DNA of 64,000 nt from JBFIHF01 sp964411125 (GTDB lineage Bacteria > Myxococcota_A > Bradymonadia > Bradymonadales > Bradymonadaceae): assembly GCA_964411125.1 (NCBI GenBank), contig CAYPJU010000007.1, forward strand, positions 1 through 64,000, written 5' to 3'. This document shows positions 51,474-61,354 of the stretch, one piece after another. The notes beneath the pieces are model-generated. The model saw only the letters and a program-made list of their open reading frames with translations, did no database searches and was not told where the DNA came from. The first letter of the stretch is position 1; each line of letters begins with the position of its first letter. Both the position numbers and the translations under genes were made by a program.

Positions 51474-51563
51474 CATTCCACCCCCAGATCTGCAATGAGC
51501 GGAGAGAGTCCGCGTGGTATACGGCTTGTCGCCGCCCTCAGCGACCGATCCCACGAGGTTGAT

Positions 51564-53858
51564 GTGTCGAAGGAACAGACGATTCGAAAACGGGACGCGC
51601 TCGACTACCACGAGTTCCCGACGCCGGGAAAATTCGAGATTCGGCCCACGAAGCCGCTTTCGTCGCAGCGCGACCTGTCGCTCGCTTACTCCCCGGGGGT
51701 CGCTCAACCGTGCCTCGAGATTGCCGACGACGCGGACAACGCCTACCGCTACACGAACCGTGGCAACCTGGTGGCGGTCATCTCGAACGGCACCGCGACG
51801 CTCGGGCTTGGGAACATCGGCGCGCTGGCGTGCAAGCCGGTGATGGAGGGCAAGGCGATCCTCTTCAAGCACCTCGCCGGCCTGGACGCGGTCGACGTCG
51901 AGCTCGACACGAACGACACCGAGGTCTTCATCCAGTGCGTGAAAGCGATGGAGCCGACCTTTGGTGGAGTGAACCTGGAGGACATCGCGGCGCCGGAATG
52001 CTTCGAGATCGAAGAGCGGCTGCGTACGCTGATGGACATTCCGGTGTTTCACGACGACCAGCACGGGACCGCCATCATCTCGTGCGCGGCTCTCATCAAC
52101 GCGGCGATTTTGCAGGAGAAGGCACTCGAAGAACTGCGGGTGGTCTTCTCGGGCGCAGGGGCGGCGGCGATCGCGTGCGCTCGACTGATGCATCAGATGG
52201 GGGTTCGCAAAGAGAACATCACGCTCTGCGACATCGACGGTGTGATCACGACGGAGCGGATCGAGACGATCGACCCGTACCGCGCAATGTTCGCGCAGGA
52301 GACGCCGCACCGAACGCTCGCCGATGTGCTGCCGGGCGCCGACGTCCTGGTCGGCCTGTCGGTGGGAGGCGTCGTCTCGCAGGAGATGGTCGCGACGATG
52401 GCGGAGCGACCGATCGTCTTCGCCCTGGCGAACCCCGATCCGGAGATTTCCTACCCCGACGTGATGGAGGTTCGACCCGATGCGATCATGGCGACGGGCC
52501 GCAGCGACTTTCCGAACCAGGTGAACAACGTCCTCGGGTTCCCTTATCTGTTTCGCGGCGCCCTCGACGTCGGAGCGCGGGAGATCAACGAAAAGATGAA
52601 GATCGCGGCAGTGCGCGCGATCGCGGATCTCGCCCGTGAGGATGTGCCGGAGACGGTACTTCAGGCGTACGGCGAGCAGCGGCTGTCGTTCGGCAAAGAG
52701 TACATCATCCCCAAGCCGTTCGACCCCCGCGTCTTGCTTCAAGTGGCTCCTGCCGTCGCGGAAGCGGCGACCATGAGCGGGGTGGCGCGCCGTCCGCTCA
52801 CCGACGTGGAGCAGTACCGCGAGCGGCTGGAGAGGACGCAAGGGGCATCGAAGGGGATGATGCGACTGCTGATGAACAAGGCGAAGCGGGAGCCGCAGCG
52901 GATTCTCTTCCCGGAGGGAGACCAGGCGAAGATTCTGCATGCCGCACAGATCCTGCTCGACGAGCAGATCGCCCTCCCCGTCCTGATGGGGAACGAGAAG
53001 AAGATCCGCACGTTGGCCGACGAGCTCGACCTCGAGCTCGAGGGCGCCGAGATCTTCGACACCGCGGTCGACGATCGGGCCGACGAGATGGTCGAGCTGC
53101 TGTACCGCCGGCGCCAGCGACGCGGCGTGTCGAGGACCGAAGCGACGGCGCTCGCCAAGCACCGGGAGTCGTACGCGATGGTGATGCTCGCTTCGGGCCG
53201 CGCCGACGGCGTGGTGACCGGTCTGACGAAAAACTATTCCGAGTCGCTCCGCCCGGCGCTCGAGATCGTGGGAACGCAGGAGCCGATTTCGCGTGCGCTC
53301 GGCGTCTACGTGGTCTTCACCAACTCGGGGCTGAAGTTCTTCGCGGACACGACGGTGAACATCGATCCCGACGCCGACGCGCTGGCGCACATTGCGACTC
53401 ACACCGCGGACTTCGCGCGTTCGTTCGACGTGCGCCCGAAGATTGCGATGCTCTCGTATTCGAACTTCGGCCAGAGCCGTCACCCGAAGGCGCAGAAGGT
53501 CGCCGATGCCACCCGGCTCATCAAGGCCCGCCGCCCGGACCTGATCGTCGACGGCGAGATGCAGGTGAACCCGGCGCTCGACGTCGAATTGCGCGCTTCG
53601 ACCTTTGATTTCAGCACGCTCGCCGGGGAGGCAAACGTGCTCGTCTTCCCCGATCTGGATGCGGGGAACATCTCTTACAAGCTACTCAGTCACCTCGGAG
53701 ACGCAGAGGTCGTCGGTCCGATCCTCCTCGGGATGAACCGACCCGTGAATGTGCTCCAGCGCGGATCCTCGGTGGCTGCCATCGTGAACCTGACCGTGAT
53801 CACGGCGATCCAGTCCCAGCGACGCGTCGTGATCGATCACCCGGAGGCAAACCCGTGA
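51564..53858 (+). CDS. maeB: NADP-dependent malic enzyme fused to a phosphate acetyltransferase-like domain
   Basis: MaeB decarboxylates malate to pyruvate with NADP. The 764-residue size matches the E. coli-type fusion. The malic domain has DYHEFPTPGK, DLSLAYSPGVA and the NAD(P)-binding VVFSGAGAAAIACARL. The C-terminal ~320 residues are PTA-like (ILFPEGDQAKIL) but usually inactive and regulatory. I choose GTG 51564, preceded by GAGG, because it aligns with known N-termini; in-frame ATGs at 51495 and further upstream would add sequence across the palindromes. Its stop overlaps the ligA start (GTGA). Confidence 0.95.
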   Translation: MSKEQTIRKRDALDYHEFPTPGKFEIRPTKPLSSQRDLSLAYSPGVAQPCLEIADDADNAYRYTNRGNLVAVISNGTATLGLGNIGALACKPVMEGKAILFKHLAGLDAVDVELDTNDTEVFIQCVKAMEPTFGGVNLEDIAAPECFEIEERLRTLMDIPVFHDDQHGTAIISCAALINAAILQEKALEELRVVFSGAGAAAIACARLMHQMGVRKENITLCDIDGVITTERIETIDPYRAMFAQETPHRTLADVLPGADVLVGLSVGGVVSQEMVATMAERPIVFALANPDPEISYPDVMEVRPDAIMATGRSDFPNQVNNVLGFPYLFRGALDVGAREINEKMKIAAVRAIADLAREDVPETVLQAYGEQRLSFGKEYIIPKPFDPRVLLQVAPAVAEAATMSGVARRPLTDVEQYRERLERTQGASKGMMRLLMNKAKREPQRILFPEGDQAKILHAAQILLDEQIALPVLMGNEKKIRTLADELDLELEGAEIFDTAVDDRADEMVELLYRRRQRRGVSRTEATALAKHRESYAMVMLASGRADGVVTGLTKNYSESLRPALEIVGTQEPISRALGVYVVFTNSGLKFFADTTVNIDPDADALAHIATHTADFARSFDVRPKIAMLSYSNFGQSRHPKAQKVADATRLIKARRPDLIVDGEMQVNPALDVELRASTFDFSTLAGEANVLVFPDLDAGNISYKLLSHLGDAEVVGPILLGMNRPVNVLQRGSSVAAIVNLTVITAIQSQRRVVIDHPEANP

Positions 53859-55843
53859 GCGAAGTCGACATCACCGTTCCACAGGACTGGACCGCCCTCT
53901 CGCTGGAGGACCTCGAACGCGCGGTGCAGTTCCACAACAAGGCGTACTGGGTCCACGACGACGCGCTCATCAGCGACCCCGAGTTCGACCGGCTCGTCGA
54001 GACGCTGCGAGACCGTGCGCCCGATTCGCCGGTGTTGGAGGCGATCGGTCCCGCCGGTGCCGGGTCCGAATTCGGTGAGGTCGAGGGGGTAAAAGTCGAG
54101 CACGACCCGCCGATGCTTTCCCTCGACAAGTGCTACGACGAAGAGACGCTGCGCAAGTGGTTCGACAAGTTCGAGGGGGACGCCGTCGTGACCCCGAAGG
54201 TCGACGGTGTCGCGGTCTGCATTCGGTACGACGCGAGCGGCGCCCTCGCCATCGCGTCGACGCGGGGCAACGGGATCACCGGCGAACTCATCACCGAGAA
54301 CGTTCGACACATCGTCGACGTACCGGAGAGGATCGACGCGAACCGACCGATCGAGGTCCGCGGCGAAGCGTACATGCCATGGTCGGTCTTCCGGGCGAAG
54401 TTCGAAGAACAGTACTCGAGCCCGAGGAACCTGACGGCGGGAGCGCTCAAGCAGAAGAACCCCGAGCAGACCGCGAATTACGAGATCCACTTCTTCGGCT
54501 ACGACGTTCTGGGCCCCGAGCTCGCGTCCGAGCACGAGAAGATGGAGCTGATGGCGAAGCTCGGATTCACCCCCGTGGATCACCGCGTCGTCCCGCACGA
54601 TAATCTGCAGGAGGCGTTCGAGGAGCTCGAGGCGACGCGCGCGACCCTCGACTACGACACCGACGGCGTCGTCTACAAGGCAGACTCGATCGAGGAACAG
54701 CAACGGATGGGTGCTACTGCCCATCACCCACGGTTCGCGATCGCCTACAAATTCCAGGGGGAGTCGGGGACCTCGACGCTGCGCGACGTCCTCTGGAGCG
54801 TCTCCAGGACAGGCGCGATCAACCCCGTGGGAGTCGTGGACCCTGTGCAGCTCTCGGGGGCTTCGGTGACCCGGGTCAGTCTGCATAACCTCTCGATCAT
54901 GGAGAAGCTGGGCGGCGAACAGGGGCTGAGGATCGGATCGCGGGTCGTGATGGTCCGCCGCGGAGGCGTCATCCCGCATCTCGAGCGGGTGCTGGAGCCG
55001 GGAGACGTCGAGATTCGGATTCCCGAGGAGTGCCCCGACTGCGGAGCCCCCACCTTCCGCGACAGCGACGTGTTGTGCGCGGACCACGCTGATGACTGCC
55101 GCACGACGCGACTGCGAGAGCTCGAGCACTACGCTTCGGTCACCGAGATGAAAGGCTTCGGCCCAAGAATTCTCGAAGCGCTCTGGGAGGCTGGATTTCT
55201 TCGCGACCTCGTCGGGTTCTACTCGTTGAAGGTCGAGGACCTGACGCAGCTCGAGCGCGTGGGTGAAAAGACGGCCGAGAACCTCGTCGGCATGGTCGAC
55301 GAGCGTCGAACGCTCCCCGCGGCGACCTTTCTACGCGCGCTCGGGATCGAAGAACTCGGCAAGCACGTCAGCAAGATCATGGTCCACGAGTGGGGCGACA
55401 TCGATCAGATCCTGAGGGTCTCGCGCGACGAGCTCGCCGCGATCCACACCATCGGCGACATAATCGCCGACAAAGTCGTCGCCGGGCTCGGCGCTCGTGA
55501 GGAGCAGATCCGCAGCCTGCTCGAGCACGTCGACCTCGTCTTCCCCTCACCGTCAGACGTCCCGAATGACGGCGAACTGGCGGGCAAGTCGTTCCTCTTC
55601 ACCGGAGCGCTCGAGTCGATGTCCCGCAAGGATGCCCAGGCTCGGGTTCAGGAACTGGGCGGGGAGACTCCGAGCGGGGTGAAGAAGGAGCTCGATTTCC
55701 TGGTGATCGGCGACGCAGACCTCGAGAAGTTCAACGACGGCTGGCGAACCAGCAAACTGAAGAAGGCGGAAGCCTTCAATGACTCCGGCGGCAACATCCG
55801 TATCATTGGCGAGTCGGAGTTTCTGGAGATGATCGAGAACTGA
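53855..55843 (+). CDS. ligA: NAD-dependent DNA ligase
   Basis: LigA seals nicks using NAD. The 662-residue protein has the Ia domain, the adenylation Lys115 in TPKVDGVAV, the nucleotidyltransferase motifs, OB fold, a four-Cys zinc site (CPDCG ... CADHADDC), HhH repeats (~430-560) and a C-terminal BRCT domain (from ELAGKSFLFTGAL). The GTG 53855 start lies within the maeB stop. It is an unusual neighbour for maeB. Confidence 0.96.
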   Translation: MSEVDITVPQDWTALSLEDLERAVQFHNKAYWVHDDALISDPEFDRLVETLRDRAPDSPVLEAIGPAGAGSEFGEVEGVKVEHDPPMLSLDKCYDEETLRKWFDKFEGDAVVTPKVDGVAVCIRYDASGALAIASTRGNGITGELITENVRHIVDVPERIDANRPIEVRGEAYMPWSVFRAKFEEQYSSPRNLTAGALKQKNPEQTANYEIHFFGYDVLGPELASEHEKMELMAKLGFTPVDHRVVPHDNLQEAFEELEATRATLDYDTDGVVYKADSIEEQQRMGATAHHPRFAIAYKFQGESGTSTLRDVLWSVSRTGAINPVGVVDPVQLSGASVTRVSLHNLSIMEKLGGEQGLRIGSRVVMVRRGGVIPHLERVLEPGDVEIRIPEECPDCGAPTFRDSDVLCADHADDCRTTRLRELEHYASVTEMKGFGPRILEALWEAGFLRDLVGFYSLKVEDLTQLERVGEKTAENLVGMVDERRTLPAATFLRALGIEELGKHVSKIMVHEWGDIDQILRVSRDELAAIHTIGDIIADKVVAGLGAREEQIRSLLEHVDLVFPSPSDVPNDGELAGKSFLFTGALESMSRKDAQARVQELGGETPSGVKKELDFLVIGDADLEKFNDGWRTSKLKKAEAFNDSGGNIRIIGESEFLEMIEN

Positions 55844-55845
55844 GC

Positions 55846-57045
55846 GTGGCCGAGGAACAGCAAAAGACGATCCTGGTCGTCGACGACGAGCCGGACATCC
55901 TCGCCTCGGTCGTACGACTGTTGCGGAAGGACTACCGCGTCCTCACGGCAGAGACGCCCGACGAGGCTCGCGCGCTCCTCCAGCGTGAGCCCGTCCACGT
56001 CGCCCTCTCCGATCAGCGGATGCCGATGGAGACCGGCGTGCAGTTCCTTACGACTCTGCGTGAAGAACACCCCGACATCATCCGCGTGCTGCTGACCGGC
56101 TACGCCAACATCGACGACGTGATCGACGCGATCAACGAAGGGCATGTCTACCGCTACGTCTCCAAACCGTGGGACCCGCAGGAATTCAAGATCATCGTGA
56201 GCCAGTGCATCGAACGCTGGGAGTCGAAACGCAACGAAGAGCGACTCATCGAGGAGCTACGCGAGGCCAACGAGAAGCTCGCCGAGCAGAACCGAGCGTT
56301 GAGCGCCCACAACGAGGCGCTCAAGAGCCTCGACCGCATCAAGTCCGTCTTCATGGAGGTCGTGAGCCACGAGCTCAACACCCCCGTCGCCATCATCCTC
56401 GGCTACTCGTATCTGCTCCGACGCGAGTTCGACGAAACCGAGAACGGTATTCTCGACAAGGCGATCCGAGGCATCGGCAGCAGCGGCGAGCGGCTGAAGA
56501 GCATCTCCTCTCGAATCTTCAAGATGATTTCGACCGAGGTTCCGTCGCCCGAATCGCTGCAGGAGGTCGAGCTGCGGGAGTTCTTCGAGGGCCTTCGCGA
56601 GAAGGTCAGCCCATTCTTGGAGAAGCGCGAACAGGAGCTGGCGATCTCGTTCGACGACGGAGACACCGTGCTGCTCGGGGACCGCGCAAAGCTCCTCGAC
56701 GTCTTCCTGAACCTGGTGATGAATGCGATCAAGTTCAGCTACGACGGGGCGACGATCGAGATCGAGGTCGCCCCTGGAGACGAAGAGGTGGTGGTCGTCG
56801 TGAAAGATGCCGGCATCGGGATCAACAGCGAGGACCTCGCGCAGATCTTCGACGCCTTCTTTTCCACCTTCGACTCCCTGCACCACAGCTCGGGTGCATT
56901 CGAGTTCGGTAAACGGGGCATCGGGCTCGGCCTCTCGGTCGCGCGGAGGTTCGTCGAGATGCATGGCGGCACCATCTCGGTGGAGAGCACTCAGCCCGGC
57001 GGCTCCGAGTTCACCGTCCGTCTCCCGCGCCGACCGGAGCGTTGA
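55846..57045 (+). CDS. Receiver domain fused to a histidine kinase (soluble hybrid)
   Basis: The 399-residue protein has an N-terminal receiver (1-~120) with VVDDEPD, phospho-acceptor Asp56 in LSDQRMP and Lys107 in VSKPW. A coiled linker follows, then a HisKA with VVSHELNTPVA (His175) and a HATPase with NLVMNAIKFS, DAGIGI and RGIGLGLSVARR. There is no transmembrane segment, so it should act in the cytoplasm, receiving a phosphate or signal through the receiver. It starts at GTG 55846, 2 bp after ligA. It overlaps the convergent methyltransferase gene by 35 bp. Confidence 0.92.
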   Translation: MAEEQQKTILVVDDEPDILASVVRLLRKDYRVLTAETPDEARALLQREPVHVALSDQRMPMETGVQFLTTLREEHPDIIRVLLTGYANIDDVIDAINEGHVYRYVSKPWDPQEFKIIVSQCIERWESKRNEERLIEELREANEKLAEQNRALSAHNEALKSLDRIKSVFMEVVSHELNTPVAIILGYSYLLRREFDETENGILDKAIRGIGSSGERLKSISSRIFKMISTEVPSPESLQEVELREFFEGLREKVSPFLEKREQELAISFDDGDTVLLGDRAKLLDVFLNLVMNAIKFSYDGATIEIEVAPGDEEVVVVVKDAGIGINSEDLAQIFDAFFSTFDSLHHSSGAFEFGKRGIGLGLSVARRFVEMHGGTISVESTQPGGSEFTVRLPRRPER

Positions 57046-57781
57046 GTTCCACGCGCTCGCGCACGATTCGCGCGAGCTCGTCGAGCTCGTCGAGCTGCGC
57101 CAGGCGCTCTCGGACCTCGTCCCACAGACCGAGCTCGGCGGCGAGCCACGCATGTTCGGATGGCGCCCCTTCCCGCCCCCACGGGCCATCGACGGTGGCC
57201 ACGAACCGAGCGCGATCCCCTGCGTCGTGAGCAGCTCCGTCGTGCAGCAACACGTCGCGAGGGCTGACCGAGAACGCCTCGACACCCTCCCCGGCCCACG
57301 CGTCGCGGACGATCGGCCGAAGCGCCGGCTCGCCTGCACTCCTGCTCCACTCGAGCCGCTCGTCGAGCTCCACGATCCGAAAACCTCCCCGCGCGCGCCC
57401 ACAGATTCGCAACAGCGGGCCGACAGCGCTCTTCCCCCAGCCTGTCGAAGCCCCTACGGCGATACCGAAGTCGTAGTCCGGCAGCGGAGGCGGACACCGG
57501 AAGTCCCCGTGCACGACCTCCCAGCAGCGATGTTCGGGCAGTCGGCGAAACTCGAGCCCGACGACTCGGTGAGGAGTGCCCGACTCCTGCAGGTAGGTAG
57601 CCAGGCCACACGTCCCACACCCTACGTCGAGTAGCGTGCACGGAGTGGATGGGAGAGTCTGCAGGACGGCCTCGAACCGGTACGCCTGCTCGATCCGCCG
57701 ACGCCATCCGCTCCGACGCCAGGGATCCACCGCTTCCTCCAGCGCGCGGTAATAGGCGCGTACTTCCTCTTCTCGGCTCAT
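57011..57781 (-). CDS. Class I SAM-dependent methyltransferase-like protein
   Basis: The 256-residue protein has the SAM-binding motif LLDVGCGTCGLATYLQE (~50-66) and a later acidic residue in VVGLEFR, so it is likely a methyltransferase. The C-terminal ~110 residues have no recognised family. The start ATG 57781 shares a base with the stop of the giant kinase gene (TGATG), so it is translationally coupled. Its end overlaps the convergent histidine kinase gene (57011-57045). Target unknown; it may modify something regulated by the kinase. Confidence 0.8.
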   Translation of the reverse strand: MSREEEVRAYYRALEEAVDPWRRSGWRRRIEQAYRFEAVLQTLPSTPCTLLDVGCGTCGLATYLQESGTPHRVVGLEFRRLPEHRCWEVVHGDFRCPPPLPDYDFGIAVGASTGWGKSAVGPLLRICGRARGGFRIVELDERLEWSRSAGEPALRPIVRDAWAGEGVEAFSVSPRDVLLHDGAAHDAGDRARFVATVDGPWGREGAPSEHAWLAAELGLWDEVRERLAQLDELDELARIVRERVELNAPVGAGDGR

Positions 57782-60700
57782 CACGTCAGCGTTCGCTCGC
57801 ACCATGTGCCGATCTTCTCGGCGAGCGCCGCTTCGCCGGCCGACCTCAGCAGCCGCACGCACTCGTTCGCGGCGACGCGTGCATCCCGACTTCGGTAGCC
57901 GGTGCGCTCGAGCTGGGCGGCCGAAACGTCGAACGTTCGCTCGACCCGCCGCAGCTCTCCGAGCCGAAGCATCAGCGGAAGGAGGAGCATCCCGTTCTCA
58001 CCCAACGGGCCAGCCTGGTCCGAGCGCTCCAGGTATTCGCGCACCGCCTCGAGGGCGGAGCGCGCGTCCTCGTAATCGCCGCGGGCGGCCAAGATCAGCG
58101 CGAGATTCGTCCTCACGTGCATGCTGTGATCGGAGCCGAGCGCCTCGTATCGCCGAAGCGCATCCCGGCAGAGGATCTCGGCCTCTTCGAGCTCCCGTTC
58201 CAGGCGGCTCAGTTCGGCGAGGTCGTTGACGCAGTCCGCCACCCCGATCGGATTGTCGAGGCGGACGAAGATTTCGCGAGCTTTCTCGGCGTACCGCCGA
58301 GCGGCGACGTAGTCCGACTGGTCACGCGCTACGTCGCCCAGAGCGTTGAGACATTGGGCCTCGCCGAGATCGTATTGTGCCCGCACCATCTCCTCGCGCG
58401 CCTGCTCGAAGAGCGTCCGGGCCGTCGGAAACTGTGCCCGACGTTCCGCGACTCGCCCGAGCCCCAGCAGGCATTCGGCGTTGCCGACGAAATCTCCGTT
58501 CGTCTTCATCCGCTCGCGCGCTTTGTCGAAGAGCCGCTCGGCGCGGTCGAGGTCCCCGCGGTAGAGGTTCGCCTGCCCTTCCACGAAATTTGCCCGGGCG
58601 AGGAGCTTCTCCCATCCGGAGCGGCGCGCTTCGACCGCTGCATGGGAAGCGAGCCGTTCGGCGTCGTCGTAGTGTCCCTGCCACAGCGCGACCTCGGCGC
58701 GGGTTACCCATCCTTCGGCTCGCTGGGTCGTCGACGCGTCGAACGAGAGCGTGTCCATGATGTCGACGCGCGTCTCGAGCAACCCGACCGCCTGATCGAA
58801 TTCGCTGCGGTCGATTCGAGCGCGGGCAGCCTCGAGGAGCGGCTCGACCGCGAGGTGCGGCAGTTCTGCCTCTCGCACGAACGATGCGTAGCGTTCGGCG
58901 TACGGAAACTCCCGGCGCGGATATCGCCCCGAAAGCATCCGAATGCACGCGTTGTTGATCGCGCGCCAGCGTCCTTCGTCGCGAGAGCTGCGCTCGAGGC
59001 TTTCCCGAAACAGACCGTGGCAAAAGTCGAAGCCGCCGACGTCGTTCGCCGTCGCGAGCCCGGCCTCGAAGAGCTCTCGGAGCAGCCCGGCTGGCACCGG
59101 GACGCCGTGCTGCGCACAAACCTGGTACCACTCGTCGAGATCGACGGTCGTTCCGAGCGCAGCGGCAGCTTCCAGCGCGACGAGGTCTTCTTTGGGGCGG
59201 CTCCGCATGAGGAGCTTGAGCCGGTCGGCCCAGATGGAGTGCAGATCGTCGGGGATGTCGGCGGTAGCGCCCGGCCGCAGCCGAAAGCCGTCGGCTCCGA
59301 ACACGAGCTTTCCGGTGGCGACCCAGTCTCCCACCAACTGGACCGCGAAGAGCGGGTTCCCGTCGCTACGTTCCTCGACCTCGCGTGCCAGTTCGCGCTC
59401 GAGATGCAACAACTCGCGGACGAGCTCGCCGGTGTGCGCGTCGGTGAGGCGCTCCACATCGAGGACGCGGAATCGCCGATTCGTGGCGAGCTCGGCGACG
59501 AGCTGCGTCTCCACCGCCCGTTGGACCAGCGCTTCGTTGCGCACCGTCATCACGAAGAGCACCGGCGCCGGGTTCGAGTGCTGACGTTCCAACACGTACT
59601 GCGTGAAAGCGAGCGCATCGGCCCCCCACTGCACGTCGTCGAACCAGATCACCACAGGCCGGTCGTGCGCGAGCCGCTTCACGTAGCGATAGATGAGCCC
59701 GTGGCGAGCATCCGGCCCCCCCTCGAAACCTCGTGCACCGGCGGATTCCGAGCCGAAGGGCATCAGAAGGCGAGCGAGCGCATCGGTCTCGACATCGCCG
59801 CGAATGCCCCATCGCAAGAGCACCTCGCCGACCCGCTCCTGGGTCTCCTCGAAGGTCATCCCCCCGGCACGCAGATGCTGGGAGATCATACGGCCGAGGC
59901 CGTCCCCTGGACCCGCGATGTGGCCGAACGTCGCCTTGAGCTGATGGCCGGAACCGACCTCGTTGGCCCGACGGCTAACCCATCGTGCCAACCGCGACTT
60001 CCCTGTCCCGGCCGGCCCGCGCAGGATGACCGCCCGCGCTCGCCCCACGTCGCGCACCTCACGCAGCGTCTCCCAGAGGAAATCACGTTCCTCGTCGCGG
60101 TTCACCATCGGGAGCGTTCGCAAACCGAAGAGCCCGAGCCCCGCCCCGACCAGTTTCGGCGAAGGAGAATTCCTCGACGCCCGGCGCCACGTCGCCGGGA
60201 GAGGTGGCGCAGCGTGGAGGTGGGAGAGTGGGCGAACAGGGCTCTCGTCTTCGGACCAGGCGGCGCTGGAGAACGAATGCGTCTCGCGCGGATCGACCGT
60301 GCCGTGCTCGACGAGCAACGTCGTCTCGGGGCGGTCCATCATCGTGTCGACGGGGTCACGTGCGGCGAGCAACTGCCCCGTTTCGCCGGGGTGCGGAAGT
60401 TGCGAAGCAGCGGGCGTGGCGAGCGTCGCCGCGGCCCTCCCTCCGGGCACCGGGACCGACGTGAGCGTCTCCCGCTGGCGAGGTGGCGCGACGGGGTCGA
60501 CGAGCCTCTGGAGAGCGTACGCCGCGTCGGCAGCGCACTGAAAGCGGTCCTCGGGGGCCTTCTGGAGAAGTCGTGCGATCCAGCCGTCGAACTCCTCGGG
60601 AACATCGAAGCGTCGTTCGAGCGGCGCGGGTGTCTCGAGCATGTGAGATCGAGCGAAACTCCCGCTGGAGTCGGGCCGAAACGGATACCTCCCCGAACAA

Positions 60701-61353
60701 AGATAGTACGCCGTGACGCCCAGAGCATAGAGATCGGTCCAGGGGCCGTAGTCTCGCCAGGCGCTCTTGAACTGTTCGGGGGCCATGAAATGCGGCGTTC
60801 CCCAGCCACTGTCGTTGTGCCGGGCGAAGTCGTGATGGTCCATCGCGTGGGCGAGGCCGAAGTCCGTTAGTTTGACGCCCATGTCGTCAGGCCCGCCGCA
60901 GCCGACGAGGATGTTCGCGGGCTTCATGTCGCGATGTACCACGCCGCTCGCGTGGGCGTGGGCGAGAGCATCGAGAATCGTGACGAGCACTCCCTTCAGC
61001 TCGCGCCATCCGATGGCGTCTTCGAAACGTTTCAGGGAGCCTCGATAGGCGTACTCCATGACGATGTAGGGGGCACCGACGACGAACTTTCCGCCAGAGA
61101 GCCGCGCGGTACCTGCCGGGATCTCCCCGAAGTCGAGCACCGTCACGATGCCGGGATGGTCCAGCCCCGCGGCAGCGCGCACCTCGTTTCGGAAAGCCTC
61201 GGTGTAGGCGTCGACCCGCGTCCCCCCGTGAGAGAGAATCTTCACGGCGACCGGGGTCTTCTGAAGAGTGTGCAGCCCCTCCCAAACCTCGCCCATACCT
61301 CCTTTTCCGATGACTCGGTGGATCTCGAATGGGCCGAGAGGGATGCTCTTCAT
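57781..61353 (-). CDS. Giant Ser/Thr protein kinase with AAA/ATPase and TPR regions
   Basis: The 1190-residue protein has a full kinase domain (1-~285): IGKGGMGEVWEG, VAVKIL, HRDMKPANIL, DFGLA and MAPEQ. After a linker (~290-420) comes an ATPase domain with an intact Walker A GPAGTGKS (~442) and a predicted Walker B VIWFDDVQWGADAL. The C-terminal ~400 residues form many TPR units (ARANFVEGQANLYRGDLDRA, ...). This is the PknK/MalT-like signalling plan common in myxobacteria. It lies 1 bp after the HEAT gene and is coupled to the methyltransferase gene. Unlike the other kinase in this window, its P-loop is complete. Confidence 0.93.
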   Translation of the reverse strand: MKSIPLGPFEIHRVIGKGGMGEVWEGLHTLQKTPVAVKILSHGGTRVDAYTEAFRNEVRAAAGLDHPGIVTVLDFGEIPAGTARLSGGKFVVGAPYIVMEYAYRGSLKRFEDAIGWRELKGVLVTILDALAHAHASGVVHRDMKPANILVGCGGPDDMGVKLTDFGLAHAMDHHDFARHNDSGWGTPHFMAPEQFKSAWRDYGPWTDLYALGVTAYYLCSGRYPFRPDSSGSFARSHMLETPAPLERRFDVPEEFDGWIARLLQKAPEDRFQCAADAAYALQRLVDPVAPPRQRETLTSVPVPGGRAAATLATPAASQLPHPGETGQLLAARDPVDTMMDRPETTLLVEHGTVDPRETHSFSSAAWSEDESPVRPLSHLHAAPPLPATWRRASRNSPSPKLVGAGLGLFGLRTLPMVNRDEERDFLWETLREVRDVGRARAVILRGPAGTGKSRLARWVSRRANEVGSGHQLKATFGHIAGPGDGLGRMISQHLRAGGMTFEETQERVGEVLLRWGIRGDVETDALARLLMPFGSESAGARGFEGGPDARHGLIYRYVKRLAHDRPVVIWFDDVQWGADALAFTQYVLERQHSNPAPVLFVMTVRNEALVQRAVETQLVAELATNRRFRVLDVERLTDAHTGELVRELLHLERELAREVEERSDGNPLFAVQLVGDWVATGKLVFGADGFRLRPGATADIPDDLHSIWADRLKLLMRSRPKEDLVALEAAAALGTTVDLDEWYQVCAQHGVPVPAGLLRELFEAGLATANDVGGFDFCHGLFRESLERSSRDEGRWRAINNACIRMLSGRYPRREFPYAERYASFVREAELPHLAVEPLLEAARARIDRSEFDQAVGLLETRVDIMDTLSFDASTTQRAEGWVTRAEVALWQGHYDDAERLASHAAVEARRSGWEKLLARANFVEGQANLYRGDLDRAERLFDKARERMKTNGDFVGNAECLLGLGRVAERRAQFPTARTLFEQAREEMVRAQYDLGEAQCLNALGDVARDQSDYVAARRYAEKAREIFVRLDNPIGVADCVNDLAELSRLERELEEAEILCRDALRRYEALGSDHSMHVRTNLALILAARGDYEDARSALEAVREYLERSDQAGPLGENGMLLLPLMLRLGELRRVERTFDVSAAQLERTGYRSRDARVAANECVRLLRSAGEAALAEKIGTWCERTLT

Positions 61354-61354
61354 T

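Noticed and set aside
51327..51563. Earlier start codons for maeB
   Set aside because: They would place coding sequence across the divergent rrf2 gene and the palindromes. The GTG at 51564 fits the family N-terminus and has a ribosome site.
57649..60870. 1073-codon plus-strand frame opposite the giant kinase gene
   Set aside because: It is Arg/Pro-rich without domains, while the minus strand has a full kinase, P-loop and TPRs.
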